Assembly (NCBI GenBank): GCA_051251645.1
Contig: JBPOEY010000005.1
Span: 3,801-67,800, forward strand
DNA from: Litorimonas sp051251645
Lineage (GTDB): Bacteria > Pseudomonadota > Alphaproteobacteria > Caulobacterales > Maricaulaceae
Reading direction: 5' to 3'
DNA length: 64,000 bases
Each line of letters starts with the position of its first letter. Within the stretch, counting starts at the first letter, position 1. The translations under genes and the position numbers were made by a program. Of the stretch, positions 7,669-16,692 are shown one piece after another. Below the pieces are notes generated by a model. It saw nothing but the letters and a program-made list of their open reading frames with translations. It searched no databases and was not told the DNA's origin.

Positions 7669-7995
7669 ATGGATGATGTTACGATGATAAGCACGGTTGA
7701 TATGATGCCGAAAGCCGAAGAGGCGACGCGCCTGATGAAGGCTCTCGCCCACCCAGAGCGTTTGATGATTTGTTGTCAGCTTCGCGCGGGCGAAATGTCA
7801 GTTGGAGAGATCGAAAAGACCTTATTGATCCCGCAGCCTAGATTGTCGCGAGAGCTGGGGAAGTTACGCGAACATGGCATTTTAGGTACGCGGCGCGAGT
7901 CCAAATCAGTTTTCTACCATTTACAAGATAAACGCATTCACGCGATCGTTGATACGTTGTGTTACGTGATGATGACGGAAGGAAAAATGTTGTGA
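7669..7995 (+). CDS. ArsR-family persulfide-responsive repressor (BigR/SqrR type)
   Basis: A 108-residue winged-helix protein. ALAHPERLMICCQL in the first third is the ArsR helix region and IPQPRLSRELGKLREHGIL the recognition helix. Cysteines sit in the MICC segment and in DTLC near the C-terminus, matching the two-cysteine arrangement by which BigR and SqrR sense sulfane sulfur through a disulfide or tetrasulfide bridge. The start at 7669 is chosen because an upstream GTG at 7651 lies within the operator. The last bases (GTGA) overlap the persulfide dioxygenase start. Neighbours are all sulfur genes, supporting the assignment. It should repress both directions and release under sulfide or persulfide stress. 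Confidence 0.88.
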   Translation: MDDVTMISTVDMMPKAEEATRLMKALAHPERLMICCQLRAGEMSVGEIEKTLLIPQPRLSRELGKLREHGILGTRRESKSVFYHLQDKRIHAIVDTLCYVMMTEGKML

Positions 7996-8855
7996 GCCCG
8001 ATCGTTAAAAGCTTTTTTGATGAAGCCACGAACACCGCGACCTATGTCGTCGCAGAGCCCGATGGTAAAAACTGCGCCATTATTGATTCCGTCCTCGATT
8101 ATGACGCCAATGCGGGGCGGACATCAACGGCGTCAGCGGATGCCGTGATCGCCTATGTCCGTGAAAAGTCTCTCAACTGCGAATGGATATTAGAGACCCA
8201 TGCGCATGCGGACCATTTTTCAGCCGCACCCTATTTGCGCGATAATCTGGGCGCCAAAATCGCGATTGGGGAGCATATTCCAGACATTCAACGTGTCTTT
8301 GGCGGCATATTCAATGCGGGCGATGGGTTCCAGTCTGATGGAAGCCAATTTGACTCATTATTTAAAGACGGCGAGATATTTCATATCGGGGAAATGCCGG
8401 TGCAGGTCATCTTTACGCCGGGTCACACACCAGCCTGCGTCAGCTATCATGTAGGCGACGCGGTCTTCGTCGGCGACACGCTATTCATGCCAGATTATGG
8501 CACGGCCCGCTGTGATTTTCCGGGCGGAGACGCGGCAACGCTCTATCAGTCCATTCAGAAATTGTTCGAACTGCCCGATGAAACACGTATGTTTCTATGC
8601 CATGATTATAAGGCGGCAGGGCGTGACTATTTTGAATGGGAAACGACGGTCGGCATGCAAAAATCGTCGAATGTGCATATTCGTGAGGGCATAAGCGAGA
8701 GCGAATTTGTCGAGATGCGAAATGCCCGTGACAAGACGCTTGGCCTGCCGAAACTCATTTTGCCATCGATCCAAGTAAATATGCGGGCGGGAGAATTGCC
8801 GCCCCCCGAAGATGATGGTCATCATTATCTCAAAATTCCGATCAACAGGGTCTAG
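7992..8855 (+). CDS. Persulfide dioxygenase-like metallo-beta-lactamase-fold protein
   Basis: A 287-residue protein starting at GTG 7992, which overlaps the repressor stop as GTGA and has GGAAGGA upstream. THAHADH at residues 69-75 is the metal-binding motif; GHTPACVSY and GDTLFMPDYGTARCDFPGG follow, and CHDY lies near 216-219. These are signatures of the ETHE1/Blh persulfide dioxygenases, which oxidise glutathione persulfide to sulfite and glutathione with mononuclear iron. In Xylella and Agrobacterium the BigR-controlled Blh protein has this domain fused after a DUF442 domain. Here the two are separate genes in the opposite order. Confidence 0.9.
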   Translation: MSPIVKSFFDEATNTATYVVAEPDGKNCAIIDSVLDYDANAGRTSTASADAVIAYVREKSLNCEWILETHAHADHFSAAPYLRDNLGAKIAIGEHIPDIQRVFGGIFNAGDGFQSDGSQFDSLFKDGEIFHIGEMPVQVIFTPGHTPACVSYHVGDAVFVGDTLFMPDYGTARCDFPGGDAATLYQSIQKLFELPDETRMFLCHDYKAAGRDYFEWETTVGMQKSSNVHIREGISESEFVEMRNARDKTLGLPKLILPSIQVNMRAGELPPPEDDGHHYLKIPINRV

Positions 8856-8863
8856 GCGAGGTC

Positions 8864-9250
8864 ATGGACATTAAAACATTGACGGATACCCTTTCGGTCT
8901 CGCCGCAGATTAAACATCAGGACGTGAGCGACATCGCGGCGCTTGGATTTAAGACAATTATCAATAATCGCCCAGATCAAGAGGTTTTGTACCAACCGCG
9001 CACGCAAACACTCGCAGACCACGCCAAGCGTGCAGGGCTTGAATATCTCTATTTACCTGTCGTGCCGGGGGCGATGACTCAGGCGAATATCGATGATTTT
9101 GCCGCGCTCTTGGCGACAATGCCGGGACCGGTTTTGGCGTTCTGCCGCACCGGCACACGGTCGGCCACACTCTGGGCCCGTGCCAATCCAGACGATATAT
9201 CGTCCGCAGAAATAAGTCGCATCGGCGCCCAGGCGGGATATTCACTCTAA
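8864..9250 (+). CDS. DUF442 (TIGR01244) phosphatase-like sulfur-metabolism protein
   Basis: A 128-residue protein with the phosphatase/rhodanese-like active loop CRTGTRS near 103-109 and INNRPDQE near 34-41. It matches the DUF442 domain that in Blh proteins forms the N-terminal half and is thought to act in sulfur transfer together with the persulfide dioxygenase. It starts 8 bases after that gene and 3 bases before the SulP gene, so it is in the same operon. Confidence 0.88.
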   Translation: MDIKTLTDTLSVSPQIKHQDVSDIAALGFKTIINNRPDQEVLYQPRTQTLADHAKRAGLEYLYLPVVPGAMTQANIDDFAALLATMPGPVLAFCRTGTRSATLWARANPDDISSAEISRIGAQAGYSL

Positions 9251-9253
9251 CCC

Positions 9254-10999
9254 ATGTCATTTAGACCCGAGAAATATTTCCCAATATTGGATTGGGGTCG
9301 CCAGTATAAAGGCGAGACATTCGTAAACGATGGTATCGCCGCCATCATTGTGACGATCATGCTTATCCCGCAATCGCTGGCCTATGCCTTGCTTGCGGGA
9401 CTCCCGCCCCAAGTGGGGCTTTACGCCAGTATATTGCCTTTGGTGGCCTATGCGATCTTCGGCACCAGCCGGGCGATGGCAGTCGGGCCTGTCGCGGTTA
9501 TCTCGCTAATGACGGCTGTGGCCGCCGGGAAAATTGCGTCACAAGGCACGCCTGAATATCTGGCGGTCGCGCTTTTACTAGCGTTGATTTCAGGCCTCAT
9601 GCTGCTGGCCATGGGGCTCTTAAAATTAGGCTTCATCGCGAATTTTCTGAGCCATCCTGTAATTTCAGGATTCATCACAGCGTCGGGCATTCTGATTGCG
9701 GTCAGCCAGATGAAACATATTTTGGGTATCGACGCATCAGGTCACAATCTCATCGATATGGTTCAGGCCTTAATCTCAAATCTGCCTCAGACGAACCTCC
9801 TCACCGTTATTATTGGCGGGGTTTCAACGCTCTTTTTGTTCTGGGTTCGAGGAAATTTGAAACCGCTTTTGATGAAGTTTAAGCTCTCAGAGCGCTTGGC
9901 GGCGATTGGCACCAAGATTGGCCCGGTCATTGCGGTGGTTGTCGCCATTGTGGTCGTCGCTTCAATGGGGCTGTCTAATGAGGGCGTGAAGATCGTGGGC
10001 GATATTCCGAAAGGACTACCCGCGCTGAGTGTGCCGGAATTTGATCTGGAGCTCTGGCGCAGTCTCCTCGCCTCCTCGCTTATTATTGCGATCATTGGTT
10101 TTGTTGAATCCATATCCGTCGCTCAAACCCTCGCCGCAAAAAGACGGCAACGGATTGACCCGGATCAAGAACTTATCGGCTTGGGAGCGGCCAATATTGC
10201 GGGTGCATTCTCTGGCGGTTATCCCGTCACAGGCGGATTTGCACGGTCTGCCGTCAATTTCGATGCGGGAGCAGAAACACCCGCAGCGGGGGCGATGACC
10301 GCCGTGGGGATCGCGCTAGCTACCTTGTTTTTGACGCCATTTCTATATTTTCTACCGATTGCGACCTTGGCCGCGACGATCATTGTCGCGGTCCTGTCAC
10401 TCGTCAACATCGCGGATATTCGTCAGGCGTGGACGTATTCGAAGGCTGACTTCGCGGCGATGATGGGAACTATTCTTCTGACTCTGACTGTGGGTGTCGA
10501 AGCCGGAGTTTTATCTGGTGTTATCTTGTCGATCGGCCTCTATCTATTCCGGTCATCGCGACCCCATTTTGCCGTCGTCGGTCAAGTCCGGGACACGGAA
10601 CAGTTTAGAAATGTCGCGCGTCACACCGTCATGACGAACCCGCGAGTCCTCACCCTGCGCATCGATGAGTCCTTATATTTCGCCAATGCGCGCTTTATGG
10701 AGGATGCCATTTATGACCTCATCATTGACAAGCCTGAGATCGAACACGTCATCCTCATGTGCTCCGCCGTCAATGCCATCGACCTCAGTGCGCTGGAAAG
10801 TTTGGAGGCGATAAATGAGCGCCTGAAAGTGGCGAATATAAAGTTCCATCTCTCAGAAGTTAAAGGCCCCGTCATGGACAAGTTAGAGAAATCTCACTTG
10901 CTCGATGATTTGACCGGCGCTGTTCACCTCTCCCAGTTGGATGCCATAAAAGCGACAAGCGGCACGTCTCACGGCATGGAACTGGAATTCCATCTTTAA
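9254..10999 (+). CDS. SulP-family anion transporter with STAS domain
   Basis: A 581-residue membrane protein with about ten to twelve hydrophobic segments from residue 25 to about 430. LIPQSLAYALLAGLPPQVGLY (about 36-56) is the SulP signature, and the last 130 residues form a STAS domain (TLRIDESLYFANARF onward). SulP proteins exchange sulfate, bicarbonate or other anions at the inner membrane. As last gene of the operon after the persulfide oxidation genes it could move sulfate or sulfite produced there. The direction of transport is not readable from sequence. Confidence 0.93.
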   Translation: MSFRPEKYFPILDWGRQYKGETFVNDGIAAIIVTIMLIPQSLAYALLAGLPPQVGLYASILPLVAYAIFGTSRAMAVGPVAVISLMTAVAAGKIASQGTPEYLAVALLLALISGLMLLAMGLLKLGFIANFLSHPVISGFITASGILIAVSQMKHILGIDASGHNLIDMVQALISNLPQTNLLTVIIGGVSTLFLFWVRGNLKPLLMKFKLSERLAAIGTKIGPVIAVVVAIVVVASMGLSNEGVKIVGDIPKGLPALSVPEFDLELWRSLLASSLIIAIIGFVESISVAQTLAAKRRQRIDPDQELIGLGAANIAGAFSGGYPVTGGFARSAVNFDAGAETPAAGAMTAVGIALATLFLTPFLYFLPIATLAATIIVAVLSLVNIADIRQAWTYSKADFAAMMGTILLTLTVGVEAGVLSGVILSIGLYLFRSSRPHFAVVGQVRDTEQFRNVARHTVMTNPRVLTLRIDESLYFANARFMEDAIYDLIIDKPEIEHVILMCSAVNAIDLSALESLEAINERLKVANIKFHLSEVKGPVMDKLEKSHLLDDLTGAVHLSQLDAIKATSGTSHGMELEFHL

Positions 11000-11044
11000 G
11001 AATGCCCGTCCTGCCGCAGACGTGCCCTTGTTAGGGGGCGTTGG

Positions 11045-12151
11045 CTAGCTCGCAAAAAGAACGCTGATACCGATAAGCGCAAAGACAGCGAGGAACGTCG
11101 TTTGCGAGATCAATGTCAGTAAGGGTTTTGCGCCAATGCCGATGACGTCTTTCACAGACGTTTTTACCCCTAAAGCGGCGACCGCGATGATGAGCGCCCA
11201 TTCCGATAAGAAGGTAAAGCCCTGACTGACTTGCGCCGGAATGAAGCCAGCGCTGTTGATCAGCATGATAAGAATGAACGCGACCATAAACAAAGGGAGC
11301 AGCGGCGGTTTCTTTGTGTTGGCGATCGGTTCAGCTTTTTGTCTGAACATCAAACTGACGATGATGATCACAGGGACCAAGCAGGCAACCCGTATAAGTT
11401 TGACAATGGTCGCGATGTCGCCTGCAGGATCGGACACGATGTATCCCGCGCCCACGACTTGCGCGACATTGTGAATTGAGACGCCCATGAAGAGCCCGGA
11501 TTGCATATCCGAGAAGTCTAAAAGTGTCGTGATGACGGGATAAAGCACCATTGCGATCGTGCTGAGCGATGTCACGGCAATGACTGTGACAATCGTATTG
11601 CATTCACTCTGTTTGTTTTGGGGCAGCACCGATGCGATGGCGAGCGCCGCAGAACAGCCGCAAATGGCGACCGATCCCGCGGTTAACACTGAATGGTCAA
11701 GCTTAAGGCCAAACATTCGGCCAATGGCGGCCCCGATAATCATTGTGCTTAAAACACTGGCAATAACCAACCCAGCCGTTTGCCATCCGAGATTGGCCAC
11801 ATCGATAAGCGTAATTTTAACAGCTAACAGCGCGACACCTATTCTTAATATCGTATCCGCGGAGACGATGAGGCCTGCCGCCAGATAAGGTTTTGCGGCA
11901 AGTGGGTTAAACAATGCGCCGATGATCAAAGCATACAGCATGACAGGGCCACCGAAGCGGGTCTCAATCAACACGCTGATTGCGGCAATCATCAAGGCCA
12001 GAAGAACGCCGGGAATGATGTCGATAAGCGCGTCACGCCCCCGGATCGAAGAGTGTCGACCGTCAGGGTGGTTTATAGGAGGCTTGGCGGCAGCATTGGT
12101 AGTAGGCTGAGGTGTCGCGGCGGCGCCGTTCGCCTGAGCCCCCTTAGGCAA
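11045..12151 (-). CDS. YeiH-family putative sulfate/sulfite exporter
   Basis: A 368-residue membrane protein of the YeiH (conserved hypothetical 698) family, with about ten hydrophobic segments, GGPVMLYALIIGALFNPLA near 68-86 and SVAICGCSAALAIASVLP near 165-182. Family members are predicted to export sulfate or organosulfur compounds, and one is regulated with taurine or cysteine metabolism. The first 40 residues are Ala/Pro-rich and disordered. It converges on the SulP gene with 45 bases between. A 3-base gap separates it from the upstream small DUF6356 gene, so both probably form one unit. Confidence 0.85.
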   Translation of the reverse strand: MPKGAQANGAAATPQPTTNAAAKPPINHPDGRHSSIRGRDALIDIIPGVLLALMIAAISVLIETRFGGPVMLYALIIGALFNPLAAKPYLAAGLIVSADTILRIGVALLAVKITLIDVANLGWQTAGLVIASVLSTMIIGAAIGRMFGLKLDHSVLTAGSVAICGCSAALAIASVLPQNKQSECNTIVTVIAVTSLSTIAMVLYPVITTLLDFSDMQSGLFMGVSIHNVAQVVGAGYIVSDPAGDIATIVKLIRVACLVPVIIIVSLMFRQKAEPIANTKKPPLLPLFMVAFILIMLINSAGFIPAQVSQGFTFLSEWALIIAVAALGVKTSVKDVIGIGAKPLLTLISQTTFLAVFALIGISVLFAS

Positions 12152-12154
12152 GAC

Positions 12155-12385
12155 TTAAATCCGCAAGTCACACGGTTGCTTACGTTTATCGCGATGTGTG
12201 ACCATCCGGTTGTGTAAGGTCGTGATGGTTTCACTCCCTGTTTTTACGCAAAGGAATGGGAAAATGCCGTGCAGAAAGCACCCCACGCCAGAAACAAGCA
12301 TTTTTGTGCCGAAACCAAAGGATGTCCGCATATGCTGGAAGTAGGTTTCGCCAACGGAGGCGGGGTGTTCTGTAAAAGTTTTCAT
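12155..12385 (-). CDS. DUF6356 family small protein
   Basis: A 76-residue protein starting MKTFTEHPASVGETYF, with AGGGACGAT just before the ATG at 12385; a start 21 bases further upstream is possible but has no ribosome site. The centre carries GTKMLVSGVGCFLHGIFPFLC, a hydrophobic segment with a HG..P motif typical of this uncharacterised family found in alphaproteobacteria. It is probably an inner-membrane protein. Function is unknown. It is followed after 3 bases by the YeiH-type exporter gene. Confidence 0.8.
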   Translation of the reverse strand: MKTFTEHPASVGETYFQHMRTSFGFGTKMLVSGVGCFLHGIFPFLCVKTGSETITTLHNRMVTHRDKRKQPCDLRI

Positions 12386-12580
12386 ATCGTCCCTATTTTT
12401 AAACAAGGTAGGGTTGTCGCTATAGGATATCTTTATGAAAACTATGGGGCATTCTTGATTAAGACGAAAAATATTTGATTGTGAGTGATGGTATCGAAAA
12501 ATATCACATCATGCTCTTATAACCCCGCCGTTGCAGTCCATCCCCTTGCGCCTGTCCGCACCAAAGGCCAAAGCTTGGAC

Positions 12581-14353
12581 ATGACATTACGCCTCCTGCT
12601 CCTCTCTTCCGCTTTGATCCTCTCTGCTTGTCAATCCTCTGCTGACAGTGACCCTCTTGTTGAAGAGACGACGGCCCTAACGATGGGCATGGTTGCTGCG
12701 GCCAACCCCTACGCGGCGGAAGCGGGTGCGGAAATATTGCGCGCCGGCGGATCAGCCGTTGATGCGGCCGTCGCTGTGCAGGCCGTCCTTGGATTGGTAG
12801 AGCCGCAAAGCTCAGGCTTAGGCGGCGGAGCCTTTATGGTGCTGCATGACCCTAAGACGAATGAGACTTGGACATATGACGGGCGCGAAACCGCGCCGTC
12901 TGCGGCGACTTCGGCCTTGTTCTTGAATGAGGAGGGTCAACCCCTCCGTTACTTTGATGGCATCGCTTCAGGGCGGTCTACGGGTGCGCCCGGAGCTGTT
13001 GCTATGCTCGGCCTCGCACATGCGGATCATGGCACATTGCCGTGGGCTGATAATCTGACCACGGCCATCGATCTTGCGGAAGAGGGATTTGTCGTCAGTC
13101 CGCGCATGGCGGACCTTGTCGCCCGAATGGGGAAATTCGTGCTGCCACGCGATGATAATGCGCGCGCATACTTCTTTGTAGATGGTGACCCGACCCAACC
13201 ACTGCCCGTGGGCTTTGTGCGCGATAACCCGGCCTATGCCGCGACCTTGCGCGCGATCCAAGTCAACCCGCGGGCGCTGCTCGAGGGCCCGATTGCTCAG
13301 TCCATTATTGATAAGACGCGCGAAGCCCCCCTCCCGGGCGCGTTGAGCGTGGCTGACATGGCCAATTATCAACCGATCAAAAAACCTGCACTGTGCTCAA
13401 CCTACCGTGATTATCGTCTGTGCTCTGCGCCGCCGCCGTCATCAGGCGGTGTTGGCGTTCAAGCTATTTTGGGTCTGTTGGAACCGTTTAATATGGCCGA
13501 GCTCGGCCCGTCTATCGAAGGGTGGCATTATTTTATTGAAGCCAGCCAGCTGGCTTATGCCGACCGCGATCAATATGTCGGTGACCCGAATTTCGTCTCT
13601 GTTCCCGTCAAAGACATGTTGGATAAAGGCTATCTGGCGGGACGGTCAGGTTTGATAAAACCGATGGCGGTGTTGGCCAATTATCCGGCGGGGGATCTCG
13701 GTCCAGCGGGTACCGATGCGACGGCGGAAGTGCCGGGCACATCGCATTTCACCGTCGTGGACAAAACGGGCTTAGTTGTGTCGATGACAACGACGGTCGA
13801 GGCCCCCTTTGGTTCACAGCGCATGGTCGGCGGTTTCATGCTCAATAATGAACTGACAGATTTCTCCTTCCGGCCTGTTGATGATCAGGGTCGGGCCGTG
13901 GCCAACCGCGTGCAGCCTGGCAAACGTCCGCGCTCCTCTATGGCCCCGCATATTGTGTTTAATCCCGACGGCACGCTCGCTTTCACCACGGGCTCACCGG
14001 GCGGCAATGCTATTCTCGCTTATACGGCGAAGTCTATCGTGGGCATGATTGATTGGGGGCTCGACCCGCAAACTGCGATTGAACTCCCCAATGTTATCGC
14101 GCGCAACGGAACCGTTCGCATGGAAGCCAAGGATTTGCCCGAAGAAGATACGGATGAAGTCCAACGCGCGGGTCCAGCCCAAGAATTCGGCATGAACTCG
14201 GATGTGATTGATGGATTGGAAGCACTCGGCCATGATATTGTGCGGTCGCGCGGTGAGATCAGCGGCTTACATATTATTCGCCTGCTACCGGACGGCACTT
14301 TGGACGGTGGCGCGGACCCCCGGCGCGAAGGCGCCGTCATTTCTGTGGAATAA
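12581..14353 (+). CDS. ggt: Gamma-glutamyltransferase, predicted lipoprotein
   Basis: A 590-residue Ntn hydrolase that hydrolyses or transfers the gamma-glutamyl group of glutathione and related peptides in the periplasm. The start at 12581 is chosen because it gives a signal peptide with lipobox LSAC (Cys near 17). The enzyme is made as one chain and cleaves itself before the catalytic Thr of GTSHFTVVDKTG near residue 387. PFGSQRMVGGFMLNNEL and SGSPGGNA-like substrate segments (here TGSPGGNA) follow. Family length is normal. It stands alone between the sulfur locus and a convergent histidine kinase. Confidence 0.93.
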   Translation: MTLRLLLLSSALILSACQSSADSDPLVEETTALTMGMVAAANPYAAEAGAEILRAGGSAVDAAVAVQAVLGLVEPQSSGLGGGAFMVLHDPKTNETWTYDGRETAPSAATSALFLNEEGQPLRYFDGIASGRSTGAPGAVAMLGLAHADHGTLPWADNLTTAIDLAEEGFVVSPRMADLVARMGKFVLPRDDNARAYFFVDGDPTQPLPVGFVRDNPAYAATLRAIQVNPRALLEGPIAQSIIDKTREAPLPGALSVADMANYQPIKKPALCSTYRDYRLCSAPPPSSGGVGVQAILGLLEPFNMAELGPSIEGWHYFIEASQLAYADRDQYVGDPNFVSVPVKDMLDKGYLAGRSGLIKPMAVLANYPAGDLGPAGTDATAEVPGTSHFTVVDKTGLVVSMTTTVEAPFGSQRMVGGFMLNNELTDFSFRPVDDQGRAVANRVQPGKRPRSSMAPHIVFNPDGTLAFTTGSPGGNAILAYTAKSIVGMIDWGLDPQTAIELPNVIARNGTVRMEAKDLPEEDTDEVQRAGPAQEFGMNSDVIDGLEALGHDIVRSRGEISGLHIIRLLPDGTLDGGADPRREGAVISVE

Positions 14354-14381
14354 TGTGCGAAGGCGAAGCCAGCGTCGTTGA

Positions 14382-15806
14382 TTAGGCGGACGGCTCAGCC
14401 CGCGGTAGACCGATGATAAAGGTCGTGCCGTCAGGCCCGGTTTCCAAAAGCTCCAATGAGCCGCCCATTTTCTCGGCGAGTTCTTTCGAAATGGACAGGC
14501 CGAGCCCGGTGCTGCTGTCGCTACTCCCGCGCGTAAACGGCAGGAACAGTCTGTCTTCAACATAATCGGGAAGGCCCGGTCCATTGTCGCCAATCCGCAA
14601 GATGACCGTGTCCGCTACGATGTCAGCGGACACCTCAATTTTGGGTTTATCTTGGGTCTCCATCGCTTGCGCGGAATTTCGCAACAGGTTTGATAAAATA
14701 CGTTGGAGGTGTTCGGGGTCCGCCGTGACATGCACGTCATGCCCAATTTGATTAGCGACCCAAACCCGGGGAAAGGCCGTGCGCATATCCATTTGAACAT
14801 CGGCGAGAATGCGGCCCATCTGTACAGTTTCCAACTCAGGTTCGGGTTCGCGGGCGGATGAATATTCGAGCACTTCTTCCGTCAAGCCAACCCCGCGCTC
14901 AACCGTGCGGGTGAGGCGTTCTCCCATCTCTGATAAGCTCGGGTCCGCATGCATTGATAGGCGGTCGGCCATAAGCAGGGCGGTCGACAGCACATTGCGC
15001 AGGTCATGATTAATTTTGGTGACAGAGAGGCCTAGCGAAGCGAGACGTTCGCGTTGGCGAAAGGACGCCCGCAAACTCTGCTTCATCTCGTGAAACTCGC
15101 GTTGCAACTGCCCGATTTCGTCGCCTCGGTCTAAAAGCGGGCTAAGGTGTCGCCTCAGCTCCGGGGCTTCCCGAAAGGCGGTCATGTCATTGGCCAGCTC
15201 CCGCACCGGACGCACAATCAAGCGCAGCATCGCGAGATAGATTAAGACGCCGACAAACATCGCAATGATGAGGCTCAGCAGCAGAATACGCCCCGCATAA
15301 GCGCGTAATTCCGCGCCAATGGCGGCGCACGGCACGAGCAATTCAAGGCGGTCCTGCCCAGCAATCGGTGAGGGCGCAATGATGCGCAGATAACCATCGC
15401 CATTGGCAAAGAAATCCATCGCTGTGGCGATGAAATCAGGGAAGCGACTTGAATTACGTAAATCGACAACAGCGATGATGTCCGCTTGCGGCGGTTCGCC
15501 TAGGATGAGCAGCGTTTGCCCATCTTGGAAAGCGGCGAGAAAATCCGCATCCGTTTGCATCATAAATTGTTTGGAAAGCATCTCGGACGCTTCGCGCGAT
15601 GGATCCCCGGATTGATTGCTCATTAAAGCTTCCGCCACGAGCCCGGCTGAGCGCGCCCGCATTTCTAGACCTTCTTGGCGAAAAAACGCAATCGACGGCA
15701 CAAACAGCAATGTTTCTGCGGCCAGCACGAAGCCAACGGTCAGCAATAGCAGCCGGGCAGACAGGGATTGAGAGAAGAAGCGGCGCACGCGAACCGCATG
15801 AATCAA
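14382..15806 (-). CDS. Membrane sensor histidine kinase with HAMP linker
   Basis: A 474-residue protein. A first membrane helix lies near 15-38, an extracytoplasmic domain to about 170, a second helix near 172-194, then HAMP, the phosphoacceptor region INHDLRNVLSTALLMADRL near 258-276, and the ATPase N box NLLRNSAQAM with GDNGPGLPD and GLGLSISKELAEKMGG. No response regulator gene is adjacent. The listed start is a TTG at 15806; a GTG at 15788 is an alternative. The TTG lies inside the terminator that follows gcrA, so the GTG may be the true start. The ligand is unknown. Confidence 0.9.
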   Translation of the reverse strand: MIHAVRVRRFFSQSLSARLLLLTVGFVLAAETLLFVPSIAFFRQEGLEMRARSAGLVAEALMSNQSGDPSREASEMLSKQFMMQTDADFLAAFQDGQTLLILGEPPQADIIAVVDLRNSSRFPDFIATAMDFFANGDGYLRIIAPSPIAGQDRLELLVPCAAIGAELRAYAGRILLLSLIIAMFVGVLIYLAMLRLIVRPVRELANDMTAFREAPELRRHLSPLLDRGDEIGQLQREFHEMKQSLRASFRQRERLASLGLSVTKINHDLRNVLSTALLMADRLSMHADPSLSEMGERLTRTVERGVGLTEEVLEYSSAREPEPELETVQMGRILADVQMDMRTAFPRVWVANQIGHDVHVTADPEHLQRILSNLLRNSAQAMETQDKPKIEVSADIVADTVILRIGDNGPGLPDYVEDRLFLPFTRGSSDSSTGLGLSISKELAEKMGGSLELLETGPDGTTFIIGLPRAEPSA

Positions 15807-15832
15807 AAAGGCGCGCCCGGCAAGGCGCGCCT
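15805..15832 (-). terminator. Rho-independent terminator of gcrA
   Basis: On the minus strand a 9-bp perfect stem (AGGCGCGCC with its complement, 6-base loop) is followed by TTTTT. It lies 27 bases after the gcrA stop and overlaps the possible start of the histidine kinase gene. Confidence 0.85.
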
Positions 15833-15858
15833 CTAAATTGTGATCAATACGGCGGCGC

Positions 15859-16404
15859 TTAGCGCAGGCGTTTACGCGATGTCGGTGCGGGTCCGATGCT
15901 AATCATCTTACCGGATGAATTGCGACGGCGGGACGGCTGATAAGCGACCATCGAATGCGGCGTGCAATAGGGCTCATCAGGATCGGTCTTGCGGCCACAA
16001 AAGCGGAACTCATCAGCTTTTGGATCGCCGATCGGGAATTTGCACATATGGTCCGTGATTGTCAGGATCGTGGCATAGGTGCCGTCTTTAAGCGGCTTGG
16101 CCTTCAAAGGCGGCTGCTCAATTGTTGCGGGCAGCTGTGCCGCGATTTTTGTCTTTGCCTTGGCCTCTGCCGCTTTCGCCGTGGTTCGAGTGGGTTTCGG
16201 GGCCGCTTTAGGACGGGCTGTAACAGCGGGCTTCGCAGGCTTGGGCCGGCTCGGCTTGGCCCGACCGGACAGACCAAGACGGTGAACTTTACCGATCACG
16301 GCATTGCGTGTTACGCCGCCCAGCTGTTTGGCGATCTGTGACGCGGACAGGCCGTCAGCCCAGAGTTTGCTTAATGTTTCGACGCGGTCTTCGGTCCAAG
16401 CCAT
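15859..16404 (-). CDS. gcrA: GcrA cell-cycle regulator
   Basis: A 181-residue protein with the N-terminal GcrA helix-turn-helix MAWTEDRVETLSKLW, then ASQIAKQLGG and NAVIGKVHRLGLSGR. The middle is Ala/Pro/Lys-rich and unstructured, and the C-terminal MCKFPIGDP..FCGR segment is the conserved sigma-70-interacting region. In Caulobacter GcrA binds RNA polymerase and activates promoters carrying CcrM-methylated GANTC sites. AAAGGAGA lies just before the ATG. Its own upstream region holds two GANTC sites and a DnaA-box-like sequence. Confidence 0.97.
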   Translation of the reverse strand: MAWTEDRVETLSKLWADGLSASQIAKQLGGVTRNAVIGKVHRLGLSGRAKPSRPKPAKPAVTARPKAAPKPTRTTAKAAEAKAKTKIAAQLPATIEQPPLKAKPLKDGTYATILTITDHMCKFPIGDPKADEFRFCGRKTDPDEPYCTPHSMVAYQPSRRRNSSGKMISIGPAPTSRKRLR

Positions 16405-16427
16405 GGACGATCTCCTTTAATAGGCGG

Positions 16428-16540
16428 GAGTCTTCGTAGAAGCGAAGCCCTCACACCATATCTTGTGCTTACTATCACAAATCTTGTAGCAAGCGCTTTG
16501 GAAACCACAAAATATAGACGTCCGCCTATCCACAAGAATC
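16428..16540 (-). promoter_or_regulatory. gcrA upstream region with GANTC sites and a DnaA-box-like motif
   Basis: GAGTC lies at 16428-16432 and GAATC at 16536-16540, both matching the CcrM methylation site GANTC. CTATCCACA at 16526-16534 differs by one base from the DnaA box TTATCCACA. In Caulobacter gcrA is activated by DnaA and modulated by CcrM methylation, so the layout fits. The same 288-base stretch also serves the divergent ABC permease gene. Confidence 0.55.
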
Positions 16541-16692
16541 AATATGTAGTGGCGCCCTCGTCCACAGACAACTTTACTCACAGACCCTTGACGCGCGGAT
16601 TGGCCCCTATTTCTCGCGATAAACAGCTCGGACCTGCTGCGGGGGTGGCTCGAGGTTGGACAGGCTTCAGCACGCGGCGTAAGACCCGCTCT

